Source: Bacillus inaquosorum KCTC 13429
GTDB taxonomy: Bacteria; Bacillota; Bacilli; Bacillales; Bacillaceae
Direction of reading: 5' to 3'
DNA: 64,000 nt
Assembly: GCF_000332645.1 (NCBI RefSeq)
Contig: NZ_AMXN01000003.1
Location: 186,001 to 250,000 of the forward strand
The position numbers were made by a program, and so were the translations under genes. Below the pieces are notes generated by a model, which saw nothing but the letters and a program-made list of their open reading frames with translations, did no database searches and was not told the origin of the DNA. Positions 31,101 to 53,772 of this stretch are shown piece after piece; within the stretch, counting starts at the first letter, position 1, and each line of letters opens with the position of its first letter.

Positions 31101-34100
31101 TCCTTTCATCGAGCGGAGAGCGTCCTGTCAGAATTACAACAGCATCATTCGTTTCGTTTGCGATTTCATTTGCAAAGATGAAGCCAAGACCGCCTGCACC
31201 GCCTGTAATCAGATAAACCCCTTTATCCTTCCACGGTATGTCAGCACTTAGGTGCTCACCAGACGTCTCTTTCCATTTGCTTACAAACCGTTTCCCTTGC
31301 CAATAGCGGATATGCGTGTCACGAGGACAGCGTCTGTTTTCTTCTAATATTTCGAAGATGTCACTAGCAGACACCCCAGTATCTAATTCAATCAGCTGTC
31401 CTGTCAGTTTTGGATTTTCTAACTCAGCCGTTTTGAGCAGTCCGGTTAAGCCGCTTAATAGCTGCGGCTCGTTCAATGCAGGCACCGCCACTTGAATGAG
31501 TGTATGTCCCCCGGCTTTTGAGTGCAGCAGCTGCTTGATTTCTTCAAATAACTGTACGGCATATCCTTCAAACCGTTCATCAATTGCCTCTGTATGATGC
31601 TGCAGTACTGTACAGTCAAGATGATTCCGAATACTTTCCATTTGTTCTCCAAAATCACAGACAATGATTTTATGTGTCTCATACCCTATAAGCTCTTGCT
31701 TCTCTACACGAGCATTTTCTTCCCAAACGTGTTCAAACAGCAGCGTGTCAATTGTCTCAGAAGGACTTTCTGCCTCTGTTTCTAACACTCTTGCAGAATA
31801 GCCCTTCATTCGCACGCAAACCTGCCCCTCTTCATTGCACAAATCGATATCAAGCTTCTGCATACGATCCCCAGCTGCACTGCCCTCGCTGTATGTGATC
31901 CATACCCACATAGACGCCTCGCAGCCTTTGAAGATTTGAACATCCTGTAACGCAAAAGGCAGCATTGCCTTTCTGTCTGTTAAACTGGCATCGCCTCCCA
32001 GCCTCAAACCGATAGATGCTTGAAATGCCGAATCTATCATGCTCGGATGCAGAACATAACGGTCTTGCGTATCAGAGATCACAGATGGCATCGCCAATTT
32101 TGCTAGAACTCCGTTTTTGCCGGCATATATGCTGTCGATGGCTCTGTGGCTGTCACCATAATGAATTCCCATGTCCGCATAAGCGTCGTAACAATCAGAA
32201 GGTGACAGAATCCGCTCTTTAGCATTTGCCTTCAGTTCTTCAATGTTTATTACCGGAGATTCATCAGCCTCACAAAGCACTGCACTCCCTTGTCCGTATA
32301 CAACTGGCTCCTTCTCTGCGCTTTCCGGCTCCTGGCAGATTTCAAATGCAATCTCACCATTGTCTTCAGGATATAAACGTATGTGTATGTCTGCTTGCTG
32401 TTCTGTGACGGCAAACGGCCGAACCCAGACGATATTCCGGAGTCGGAATCCTGTCGGAAACTGATTGGCAGTTGCCTTTTCCACAGCCGCACGAACCATC
32501 TCCAATAAAGCTGCACCGGGTAAAACCCGCGTGCCCTTAATGACATGATCCTTCAGGAAAAATTCATGTCCTGTGAACGCTGAACGGAAGCGTACTCCCG
32601 ACATGTCGGACACATTTTGATGCAGAAGAGAATGAAGGACATGACCCTCCCGTTTGGATCGATCAGTCGCTGTCTCCGCTTTCGGCACCCAATAACGCAC
32701 CTTCTCAAAAGGATATGTCGGCAAGCTGATCCGCTTTGGTTTCTTTCCATCGTAAAGAAGTTTCCAGTCAATCGAAGCTCCGTTCACCCACTGCTCTGCA
32801 ATCAGATCGAAATTTCTTTGTTCCAGCGATTTATGTACCGTTTCGGCAGAAAGCGATAAATTGCTTCCTCTTGACACTCGGCCCATCCAGCAATGCTGAA
32901 CGGTTTCGTGCCCTTCTATAAAAGCCTTCAATTGACCGGTCAATTCTTGAATTCCATCTGCTACAAAAGCAACCCGCTCTTCCATCGGTTCACGACCTAC
33001 CTGCAATGTATAAGCCAAATCTCTAATCTGAATCCCATCATGAAGAAAATCCAAGAGACGTTTTGCATATACATGAAGACGTTCTTGATTACGGGCAGAA
33101 AGCGGGATAACAGCCGGCATTTCAGAATCTGACGGCAAAGTAACGTCCTGCTCCGCTGTTTGAGGAATATATTCCTCTACAATAATATGTGCGTTTGAAC
33201 CGGTCGCCCCGAAGGAACTGATACCTGCACGGCGCGGATAAGGGAGGTCTTTCCCATTTTCCTTAATAACAGGCTGCTTCCACGTTTCTGCTTCATGCTG
33301 TACATAAAATGGTGACTTTTCAAAATCCACGTACGGATTCAGTTCTTCCGAATGCAAAGAAGGCACGAGAGTCTGATAGTGAAGCTGAAGGGCAACTTTG
33401 CTTAAACCGCTGATACCCGCTGCGGATTCAGCATGACCGATGTTCGATTTAACAGAACCGATTGAACAGAATTGCCGATCCTGTGTATATTGGCGGAATG
33501 CTTTCACCAACCCTTGTATTTCGATCGGATCTCCTAAGGACGTACCGGTTCCATGTGCTTCCACATAACTGATCGTCCGCGGGTCAATTCCCGTTTTCTC
33601 CAAGCATGCCTCAATCAGATCAGCTTGAGAAACCGGACTCGGCACTGAAATGCCGCTTACAGTGCCCACATGATTCACGGCACTTCCCTTAATCACGGCA
33701 TAAATGCGATCTCCGTCTTCCTCCGCCTGGCGCAAAGGCTTTAATAAAACCGCACCAATTCCTTCGGCCGGCACATAACCGTCCCCATCCTTGCCAAATG
33801 TACGGCAGTGCCCGTCAGTGGAAAACATATCCCAGACCCCGTATGTCATATATTTATTAGGATGCAGGGACAGATTCACTCCGCCTGCTAACGCGACATC
33901 ACACTCACCGTGGCGAATGCTTTCCAACGCCAGATGTACAGCAGTCAGAGACGAGGAGCATACCGTATCAACCGCCATACTCGGACCGTGGAAATTACAA
34001 AAGTAAGATACACGGTTGGCGATTTGCGCATAGTTGAGCGAGAGAGGAAACACATTTTCCGCTGATGCTTCTTCAGCGCCGACTAGTGTATAATCCTTGT

Positions 34101-35787
34101 GCATGACGCCCGCAAAAACTCCTACATGATGCCTTTTATTTCGTCCTTTAGGCTTAGCCAACGTCTTTGGTGTGTAGCCAGCATCCTCAATGGTTTCCCA
34201 GCAGGTTTCTAAAAACAGCCGCTCCTGAGGGTCCATTGTCTCTGCTTCTCTCGGCGTGATTCTGAAAAATTGAGGATCGAAGCAGTCTGGGTCATCAATA
34301 AATCCGCCCCATTTGGAAATATCCTTGCCTGAAGGAGATGTGATTCCTTCAAAGCGCCGCCAATCCCAGCGCGACTCAGGAATCTCGCTAATGCAATCCT
34401 TCCCCTCTTTCAGATTGTTCCAAAATTCATGAATATTGTTCGCCTTCGGATACCTGCCCGCCATACCGATTATTGCAATGTCGCCTGCCTCCTCAGAAGA
34501 TATAACATTAGAAGATTCAGTACGTACGCTTTCAGCAGTCTTATCGTCGGTTATGAGATCAGAGACGTGTTCTCTTTCATTTTGAACAACGGAACCGGCG
34601 GCACTAAATTGCTCGGCATATTCCCCGGCAAGAAATGCTGACAACTCTGCAATGGTAGTATGCTCAAACAGGAGAGTCGGCGAAAGGCTCTCACCGATCT
34701 TGTCACTGATGGTTTCTACCACTTCAAGCAATCCTGATGAATTCAGTCCCATTTGGTAATAGCCGACCTGTTTTTCAATCTGTTCAATCGGTTTATTTAT
34801 TTTGTCTGCGATTAATTGGCTGACGAACTGTTCAGCCCCGCCATAGGCTCCCATACTGCCGGTTGAAGATACGGTATCAGCAGCATGAGTATGCTCAGCT
34901 ATGTCCTTACTCGTCTCTTGTTTCTCCTGTACATCCTGATGCTTTCCGCTAATCAGCTCTGCTTCACGCACTAGTTTGCTTGTGAAGTTCTTCAGTTCAG
35001 CCACTTTTTCTCCGGAAGCATTGAAAAATTCAAGTGTTACATAAATCAGCTCTTTTTCCTGACGGACGGAGGAACGCTTAATTCTCGTCATACAATGTGT
35101 CTGCAAAAGTGCTGAAGCGGAAAAGGATTCATAGAACAGAGGCAAATACAGCCTCTGTTCTCCTTTAAGCAAAGATGTGAGCAAATTGTTGGCCCCCACC
35201 CCGCTCCCATCTATGAGAGTTGGATGAAACATAAAGCCTTCTGCGTGACGCATGGCTTCTGAGCCGAGAGAAAGATCAAGAAGGACGCCGTCTTCCTCTT
35301 CATAGATGCAGCCTTTGACTTTCATATATTCACTGTGCACCAATTCCTGACGTCTGCATTGTTCATATACATCATCAAGCTGAACAACGTTCCTCGCAGA
35401 TGCTTTCATCTGACCGAGCTCCAGTGTTTCTTCAAATACAACCGGGGAATGAGCGTGCATGTCAGCCTTCATATAGAGCTTTTCTTCTGAAGCTTCTTTC
35501 CCGCCACTTTTTTCAGGGCCTTTGGCTGTGATTTGCCACTTTCCTTCTTTTTTCTCCGTACATTGGATATTGAGAACAATCATCGCATCCTGTCCCACCG
35601 TCAGCGGCTGATAGATGGATAAATTTCGCAGCTGAAGCTCTGAGCAAGAGTAGCCATGTTCTCTGAATATCTGGTAGATCATATCGATATAGGCCAATCC
35701 CGGAAGGACATTTTGTCCGTAAACCACATGGTGATATATAAACGGATTTTTTAACGATAATGTGAGTTGTTTCGTTATATTTTTCAC
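22108..35787 (-). CDS. pksL: PksL, bacillaene trans-AT polyketide synthase
   Basis: A 4,559-residue PKS. Domains in order: N-terminal DH (HxxxGxxxxP in the first 30 residues) that completes the module started by the PksJ KS0; ACP (GLNSSGLL, about 349, with Asn before the Ser); KS (TVCSSS, about 608); DH (about 1081); KR (GGAGGLG, about 1532; GQADYAMAN); ACP (YGIDSIMI, about 1834); KS (TMCSSS, about 2107); tandem ACPs (both GMDSITGLEW, about 2641 and 2787); KS (TACSSS, about 3061); KR (GGTRGLG, about 3716); ACP (YGIDSIIL, about 4014); C-terminal KS0 (TACSSA, but NGSG instead of HGTG). The Trp after the tandem ACP serines is the known mark of beta-branching ACPs. Start choice: an upstream in-frame ATG at 35829 lies inside pksJ, but the sequence GGAGGT in the last pksJ codons sits the right distance before a GTG at 35787, one base after the pksJ stop, so I place the start there. 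Confidence 0.96.
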   Translation of the reverse strand: MKNITKQLTLSLKNPFIYHHVVYGQNVLPGLAYIDMIYQIFREHGYSCSELQLRNLSIYQPLTVGQDAMIVLNIQCTEKKEGKWQITAKGPEKSGGKEASEEKLYMKADMHAHSPVVFEETLELGQMKASARNVVQLDDVYEQCRRQELVHSEYMKVKGCIYEEEDGVLLDLSLGSEAMRHAEGFMFHPTLIDGSGVGANNLLTSLLKGEQRLYLPLFYESFSASALLQTHCMTRIKRSSVRQEKELIYVTLEFFNASGEKVAELKNFTSKLVREAELISGKHQDVQEKQETSKDIAEHTHAADTVSSTGSMGAYGGAEQFVSQLIADKINKPIEQIEKQVGYYQMGLNSSGLLEVVETISDKIGESLSPTLLFEHTTIAELSAFLAGEYAEQFSAAGSVVQNEREHVSDLITDDKTAESVRTESSNVISSEEAGDIAIIGMAGRYPKANNIHEFWNNLKEGKDCISEIPESRWDWRRFEGITSPSGKDISKWGGFIDDPDCFDPQFFRITPREAETMDPQERLFLETCWETIEDAGYTPKTLAKPKGRNKRHHVGVFAGVMHKDYTLVGAEEASAENVFPLSLNYAQIANRVSYFCNFHGPSMAVDTVCSSSLTAVHLALESIRHGECDVALAGGVNLSLHPNKYMTYGVWDMFSTDGHCRTFGKDGDGYVPAEGIGAVLLKPLRQAEEDGDRIYAVIKGSAVNHVGTVSGISVPSPVSQADLIEACLEKTGIDPRTISYVEAHGTGTSLGDPIEIQGLVKAFRQYTQDRQFCSIGSVKSNIGHAESAAGISGLSKVALQLHYQTLVPSLHSEELNPYVDFEKSPFYVQHEAETWKQPVIKENGKDLPYPRRAGISSFGATGSNAHIIVEEYIPQTAEQDVTLPSDSEMPAVIPLSARNQERLHVYAKRLLDFLHDGIQIRDLAYTLQVGREPMEERVAFVADGIQELTGQLKAFIEGHETVQHCWMGRVSRGSNLSLSAETVHKSLEQRNFDLIAEQWVNGASIDWKLLYDGKKPKRISLPTYPFEKVRYWVPKAETATDRSKREGHVLHSLLHQNVSDMSGVRFRSAFTGHEFFLKDHVIKGTRVLPGAALLEMVRAAVEKATANQFPTGFRLRNIVWVRPFAVTEQQADIHIRLYPEDNGEIAFEICQEPESAEKEPVVYGQGSAVLCEADESPVINIEELKANAKERILSPSDCYDAYADMGIHYGDSHRAIDSIYAGKNGVLAKLAMPSVISDTQDRYVLHPSMIDSAFQASIGLRLGGDASLTDRKAMLPFALQDVQIFKGCEASMWVWITYSEGSAAGDRMQKLDIDLCNEEGQVCVRMKGYSARVLETEAESPSETIDTLLFEHVWEENARVEKQELIGYETHKIIVCDFGEQMESIRNHLDCTVLQHHTEAIDERFEGYAVQLFEEIKQLLHSKAGGHTLIQVAVPALNEPQLLSGLTGLLKTAELENPKLTGQLIELDTGVSASDIFEILEENRRCPRDTHIRYWQGKRFVSKWKETSGEHLSADIPWKDKGVYLITGGAGGLGFIFANEIANETNDAVVILTGRSPLDERKQEMLQELQKLGVRAVYRKADLTEKRAVDALIEEIQNAYGGLDGIIHSAGMIKDNFIIKKKKEEIQTVLAPKVTGLIHLDEATKDIPLDFFILFSSGAGAVGSAGQADYAMANAFMNAFSEYRNGQAVLRKRYGKTLSVCWPLWKDGGMRIDAETARMLTKETGMVAMETGHGIQALYHGWASGKPQLLVASGVANRIRAFLYETGHGQGQSQNMKNTNDNQDTEKADIVFGADEETLREKAENYMKQVLSSVIKLPASQIDAEAPLEDYGIDSIMIMHVTGQLEKVFGSLSKTLFFEYQDIRSLTRYFTDSHREKLLDILGIEKDKPSAAENTKTDSEPEKREISVAPRKSGFFPLQEKGQQQSREKGTEEIAIIGISGRYPQADNIYELWENLRDGRDCITEIPEDRWDHSLYYDEDKDKPGKTYSKWGGFMKDVDKFDPQFFHISPREAKLMDPQERLFLQCVYETMEDAGYTREHLGHKRDSELGGSVGVYVGVMYEEYQLYGAQEQVRGRSLALTGNPSSIANRVSYYFDFHGPSIALDTMCSSSLTAIHLACQSLQRGECEAAFAGGVNVSIHPNKYLMLGQNKFMSSKGRCESFGQGGDGYVPGEGVGAVLLKPLSKALEDGDHIYGIIKGTAINHGGKTNGYSVPNPNAQADVIKKAFVEAEVDPRAVSYIEAHGTGTSLGDPIEMTGLSKVFTQQTDDKQFCAIGSVKSNIGHCESAAGIAGLTKVLLQMKYRQLASSLHSNVLNPNIDFLNSPFKVQQELEEWKRPIISVNGKEIEYPRIAGISSFGAGGVNAHILIEEHVADSKQERSPAGKQPAVIVLSAKNGEKLQKRAERLLHAIREQRYAEADLHRIAYTLQVGREAMNERLAFVAETMEELEEKLNDFISGTENREYVYQGQVKRNKESIAAFAADEDMSKTIEAWMQKGKYAKVLDLWVRGLRIDWSTLYQDQKPRRISLPAYPFARDRYWIDVNAKAEEIRKDEPAASVQPVIQKTSIAKEASGKPANITLQPLMANHDRLQRAASPLPLDTETETITAEALCDELTASLAEVLYMDQNEVDPDEAFIDIGMDSITGLEWIKAINKQYGTSLNVTKVYDYPTTRDFAVYLAQELSTQSGEKTAGIDVSKQTEPYAPMKQKTAAPAAKPDNISLQPLENHQPLQEEPAATIQYAAAEISASSQYTGAIETLHEELRESIAAVLFMEPNEVDIDEAFIDIGMDSITGLEWIKAVNKQYGTSFSVTRVYDYPTIRDFAEMLKSELGTHFKRKQEMTDQHDVSEAVKHVKQPAALPKAKPADRPLQSVQYPIKKEHEKKPAPIQQDHREDAIAIVGMSGRYPGASNVREYWDNLVHARNGIRDIPTSRWDVDKYYDPALNQKGKSYCKSMGMLDDIEHFDPLFFNIPPSEAELMDPQHRIFLQEGYKAFEDAGYNARTLNEKKCGVYLGIMSNEYGVMLNRQARANATGNSFAIAAARIPYFLNLKGPAIPIDTACSSSLVGTHLARQALINKEIDMALVGGVSLYLTPESYISMCEAGMLSPDGQCKAFDNGANGFVPGEGAGALVLKRLKDAEADRDHIYGIIIGSGINQDGKTNGITAPSAKSQMDLERGIYETYGIDPESISYVEMHGTGTKQGDPIELEALSTVFQEKTDKKQFCAIGSVKSNIGHTSAAAGVAGVQKVLLCMNHKMLVPTLNFTTPNEHFQFEHSPLYVNTELKPWETADGKPRRACVSSFGYSGTNAHIVIEEYQPEKRDDRLIKQHHSTLFVLSAKKEQQLKAYAKAMKDFTNSIEEINLEDMAYTLQTGREAMDYRMAFLADSRESLIKALDDYLADVPNSNLYAAHVKTKKSEIKLFETDHDAKALLKTWIEKKRLEKVAELWVKGLQVDWNGLYGDHRPRRISLPAYPFAEEYYWLPNLEENTVNSGSALPHSEPLTKHCILHKQWQRCPIEPAVRTNQAVAILANEETMALAAELSKYFLDYRIFNSQELDHVSAADYEDADGAIDLIGCGTSHEQSTSWINWLQKLIEQGRTSKRNLMILGVTKGLEAYANEAVHLSGASRAGLYRMLQNEYSHLTSRHADMECGASHEELARLIADEFYANSAESEVCYRNGQRYRAYLAEKPAKAEITPKQVSFSSDKVLLITGGTRGLGSLCARHFVKTYGVKRLVLIGREELPPRDQWNSVKNASLEKIKAIQELEAMGAQVQVLSLELTDSFAVKQSLKTIHETMGAIGGVIHCAGKVNKHNPAFIRKSLEEIEQVLEPKVEGLQTLFDLLKDEPLAFFILFSSVSAAIPVLSAGQADYAMANAFMDYFAEAHKDECPIVSIQWPNWKETGLGEVRSKALEQTGLVSLRNDEGLQLLDQILSDTQRAVVLPAIPDTNVWKPDKLMQQSLPVEALSHPETKEQASPQNLFLETVDWLVTLFTDELKIAAEDFETDEPFQEYGIDSIILAQLVQQMNQTLNGDIDPSILFEYPTIESFANWLISKYDVSAVLHPSVPETQTPAKAQSAVKQAPMQEQQPQQISHEKTGGLAEDIAIIGLTCRFPGAETLEAYWDLIRNGRSAIKPVLPERFGHSSSNYAGLIDDINRFDHDFFMMSENDVRAMDPQALAVLEESLKLWYHAGYTEKEVKGMKAGVYIGGRSQHKPDPSSLSKARNPIVAGGQNYLAANISQFFDLRGPSIVLDTACSSALVGLNMAIQALRSGDIEAAVVGGVSLLDADAHQMFQERGILCDKPSFHIFDKRADGVILGEGVGMVLVKTVSQALKDGDSIYAVIKAAAINNDGRTAGPSSPNLEAQKDVMQTALEKSGKKPEEISYLEANGSGSAVTDLLELKAIQSIYRSGSNSPLGLGSVKPNIGHPLCAEGIASLIKVALMLKHRQLVPFLSGDENMPHFDIEETDLYFCKSQDEWKETTPAAAINCFADGGTNAHLIVEGWKDSTERAIRRKPLPLPELNRKPVLREPSAQTVQKKVLSGTGASKEMFWKTFK
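27317..27460 (-). repeat. Tandem beta-branch ACP repeat, second copy (PksL)
   Basis: This 144-bp stretch encodes the second of two neighbouring ACPs in PksL and is closely similar to 27761-27904, offset by 444 bp (148 codons). Both encode GMDSITGLEW followed by a near-identical helix. The linker before each ACP is also related (LQPL...H..LQ in both), so the duplicated unit was probably linker plus ACP. Tandem ACPs are common where an HMG-CoA-synthase cassette acts. Confidence 0.85.
27761..27904 (-). repeat. Tandem beta-branch ACP repeat, first copy (PksL)
   Basis: First copy of the duplicated ACP in PksL, partner of 27317-27460. It carries the same DSITGLEW signature, with the phosphopantetheine Ser and the Trp four residues later in the helix. 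The preceding KS module has no KR or DH of its own, which leaves a beta-keto group for the AcpK/PksF-I cassette to act on. Confidence 0.85.
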
Positions 35788-35788
35788 G

Positions 35789-50920
<15,132 letters not shown>

Positions 50921-50950
50921 TCACCTGCAAATTTTTATGTAGGTTCTCAG

Positions 50951-51700
50951 TTAATTTCCATACATACCTTTGATTCTCGTTTTGACTTCGTCATGATGAA
51001 ATGTTTTCTCATGCATCATTAATTCCTGTTCTATGACGTGCGGCAGCTGCTCACGAAGCGGGGCCACCAAATGATCTTTTAATGTAATCAATGAGTTTCT
51101 CGGCTTTTCCGCCAGTTCATGCGCCAGCTCCACCGCATAATCTACTACTTCCGCACGGGGCAGCACTTTAAAGGGGACCCCTCTTTTTTCAAGATCAGCT
51201 CCGCGGTAGCTGCCCGCATTCATTAATACTTCCTGGGCCAGGCTGAATCCCAGTTTTTTAGGGACGATAAAGGTAGCGCCCATTCCAGGCGTAAATCCGT
51301 ATTTCATAAAATTAGCCGTATACACGCTCTCTCTGCTTAGAATGACAATGTCAGCAAAGAGCCCCATGACAAAGCCGCCTCCAATTCCGTGGCCCTGCAT
51401 GGCCGCAATGACTGGAATCTCACAATCCAGCGCCAGAGAATAAAGATTGTCATCCGTGAACTTGGTCAATCCCTGCTGAATTCGAAGCAGTCCTTCTTGT
51501 GTTCCTCCTGAAGCAAAATAATTATCATATCCCGTCAAAATGACCGCTTTATAATCTGGTTTCTGCCGAATGAATTTAAACGCTTGAATTAAACCGTCTG
51601 TAAGTTCTTGTGAAAACGCGTTTTTATGTGTGCGGTCATGCATCTTTACCTGAATAATGGCGGGCTCAATTTCGATGAGCTCTACAACAGAATGCGTCAT
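50951..51700 (-). CDS. pksI: PksI, crotonase-fold decarboxylase (ECH2) of the beta-branching cassette
   Basis: A 249-residue enoyl-CoA hydratase family protein. In the beta-branching pathway the ECH2 enzyme decarboxylates the glutaconyl-type intermediate left by ECH1, giving the beta-methyl branch on the ACP of PksL. The oxyanion-hole stretch GHGIGGGFVMG is at about 103-113. Lys80 and His230 fall exactly at the positions I recall as catalytic in B. subtilis PksI. The start is well supported by AGGAGG five to six bases before the ATG. It sits between pksH (42 bp gap) and pksJ (45 bp gap) and is certainly co-transcribed by position. Confidence 0.96.
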   Translation of the reverse strand: MTHSVVELIEIEPAIIQVKMHDRTHKNAFSQELTDGLIQAFKFIRQKPDYKAVILTGYDNYFASGGTQEGLLRIQQGLTKFTDDNLYSLALDCEIPVIAAMQGHGIGGGFVMGLFADIVILSRESVYTANFMKYGFTPGMGATFIVPKKLGFSLAQEVLMNAGSYRGADLEKRGVPFKVLPRAEVVDYAVELAHELAEKPRNSLITLKDHLVAPLREQLPHVIEQELMMHEKTFHHDEVKTRIKGMYGN

Positions 51701-51742
51701 GATGTCCTCCTAACGAGTCCTGATTGTCATCTTTTCAAATGA

Positions 51743-52522
51743 TTACTGTCCCTCCCATGGAAATTGCCCTGTCTCAACATACCTGATGATTCCCATTTGG
51801 TTTTGAGGATCAGAAAACATGTCTTGATTTGCAGTTAAAGCGATGGATTTCGAACGGCTGACTTGATGATCAAGTGAGCTGATATACTGTTTATAACGTG
51901 CGATTCCTTTTTTATTCAGCCTCCGCAAGCGCAATAAATGCTTTCTTAGCAGCACCTCACTTTGAGCATCAAAGGCATCTATTAACCCCCATTCACTGGC
52001 TTCCTGAATGGAAATCGGCTTTGTCATTAGCGTCATATAATGTGCTTTCTGCCAGCCGATCCGGCGGATCAGAAACGGTAAAACACAAGCCGGATACAGA
52101 CCGAATAACAGCTCAGAGAGACTGAATGACGCCGTTTCATCCGCAATGGCAATATCTGTGGCAGATACGAATCCAAGACCGCCGGCATTGACTTTTCCCC
52201 TGACATGCGAAATCGTGACATAAGGGCCAGTCTGCAGTTTCAGCCACAAATCATAGAGAGGCTCTTGGGAGCTTGCCTGTTTTTTGCCGCTTTTCATTTC
52301 CTGATAGATTTCTTGAAAATCAGCACCGAAGCAAAACACCTCGGGAAGCCCTTCTAAAACAACAACCGTAACTGATGATGTTTCACATTGGTTTAACACT
52401 TGTAAACATTCTTCTATGAGTGTGTCATTTATCGTATTATTCGCTTCAGGACGGTGAAATGTGATGTAGCAAACCGACTCATGGATGCGGACCTTTATCG
52501 TTTGATAGGTCACGAGATCCAC
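51743..52522 (-). CDS. pksH: PksH, crotonase-fold dehydratase (ECH1) of the beta-branching cassette
   Basis: A 259-residue enoyl-CoA hydratase family protein. Its family role is to dehydrate the HMG-type intermediate made by PksG on the ACP. Oxyanion-hole segments are CFGADF (64-69) and VNAGGLGF (111-118); Glu137 lies in the FSLSELLFGLYP segment, where the catalytic acid of this family is found. The start codon is GTG at 52522, overlapping the pksG stop by 13 bp. A second in-frame GTG three codons later has a good AGGTGG ahead of it, so the true start could be either. Length and sequence match the B. subtilis protein closely, with scattered substitutions. Confidence 0.95.
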   Translation of the reverse strand: MDLVTYQTIKVRIHESVCYITFHRPEANNTINDTLIEECLQVLNQCETSSVTVVVLEGLPEVFCFGADFQEIYQEMKSGKKQASSQEPLYDLWLKLQTGPYVTISHVRGKVNAGGLGFVSATDIAIADETASFSLSELLFGLYPACVLPFLIRRIGWQKAHYMTLMTKPISIQEASEWGLIDAFDAQSEVLLRKHLLRLRRLNKKGIARYKQYISSLDHQVSRSKSIALTANQDMFSDPQNQMGIIRYVETGQFPWEGQ

Positions 52523-53772
52523 CTGTACTTCCGATGAAACTCAGAAATTTCTTCTAAAAACAATCGAGGCTTCTCTTGAGTAAACTGCATGATGCCCGGT
52601 ATCATCTCAAAATCGAGCTTTACATTGCGCGTCCCGAACCGCACCATCCCACTCCCCTTAAACAACAGCTCATACTCATCCATGGAGAGCTGATATCGGC
52701 GATCTAAATGCTTCTCAATGCCAAAAGAGCGTTGGCGTTCTTGGCCTTGCGGTGTTGTTATTCCGCTGTAAAATTCAGAACAGCAGCCTGATCCGTAAGA
52801 AAAACAGCCGATTCGTTTAGGCGAATCAAACCGCCCTTGGTCTATCGTGCTAGCCAATGCCAGAAACAAGGCAGCTCCCATAATATTTCCAACCCTTTGG
52901 CAGTAGTTTAAACCTGGCTTTACCCGATTTAAAAAATCCGTTTCAATCTCAGCTGTTTTCACCTTCGCCACCTTACGCATCATTGTCCGGTGCGCACCTT
53001 TCACCATCCCGCCAAAAGGCGTATGGTAAGCAAGGTATTGAAACGTGTCCTGATAATTGGCACCGGGTACACGTTTTTGATATTCCAGAAAGGTTTGTTC
53101 ACAGCAATCCAGATATGACATTAAAGACAGGTCAGAATCTCCCGCTTCACTATCAGGAATGGGACGGCAGGTATCCATCACTTCATAGCCGTAATAGCCA
53201 TTTGCTCCCGGATCTATCTGAAACACCTCGGGATTTTCGCCTACTAAAACGGCCACCGCTCCTGCTCCGGCACTCGGTTCGGCATAAGACCAGTCTTCAC
53301 TTAAAGCGTCTCCGCCCTCAGCGATTAAAAAACGTGAAATATCACTGGCGATAACCAGTGCTTTGGCACCCGGAGAGGTCTGGGATAATATAAAATTCAC
53401 CGCCATCTGAAATCCCGCTGTTCCTGAATAACATGCCTGTTTAATCTCAAACAAACGGCAGTTGCGGTTCAGCCCTAAATATTCATGGATATATGTACTT
53501 AACGATTTCCCAAAGTCGATCCCGGATTCAGAACAAGTGATTAACAATTCAATCCGGTCCTTCTCGGCTTCGGATAAAGCGTCAATAATCGGCTTAGCTG
53601 CATTGACTCCAAAGGTCACAGGATCTTCATAAGGCAGTGCTACCGCTTTTTCTTTCATTAATAAGTTTTCAAATCTTGCAGTATCTAAATGTCTGTATTT
53701 GGCCAGTTCCATGACATCAAGGTACGCCGTTCCGCCAAAGACATTCATCGCTTCTATTCCGGCTGAAACCAT
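52510..53772 (-). CDS. pksG: PksG, HMG-CoA synthase-like enzyme (HCS)
   Basis: A 420-residue 3-hydroxy-3-methylglutaryl synthase homologue. It condenses the acetyl group made on AcpK by PksF with the beta-keto chain on the PksL tandem ACPs, the first carbon-carbon step of beta-branching. The catalytic triad of the family is visible: Glu82 (CSESGID), Cys114 (QACYSGTAG) and His250 (YHTPFGG). The ATG at 53772 directly follows the pksF stop codon, with GGAGG a little upstream inside pksF. Length equals that of the B. subtilis protein. Confidence 0.97.
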   Translation of the reverse strand: MVSAGIEAMNVFGGTAYLDVMELAKYRHLDTARFENLLMKEKAVALPYEDPVTFGVNAAKPIIDALSEAEKDRIELLITCSESGIDFGKSLSTYIHEYLGLNRNCRLFEIKQACYSGTAGFQMAVNFILSQTSPGAKALVIASDISRFLIAEGGDALSEDWSYAEPSAGAGAVAVLVGENPEVFQIDPGANGYYGYEVMDTCRPIPDSEAGDSDLSLMSYLDCCEQTFLEYQKRVPGANYQDTFQYLAYHTPFGGMVKGAHRTMMRKVAKVKTAEIETDFLNRVKPGLNYCQRVGNIMGAALFLALASTIDQGRFDSPKRIGCFSYGSGCCSEFYSGITTPQGQERQRSFGIEKHLDRRYQLSMDEYELLFKGSGMVRFGTRNVKLDFEMIPGIMQFTQEKPRLFLEEISEFHRKYRWIS

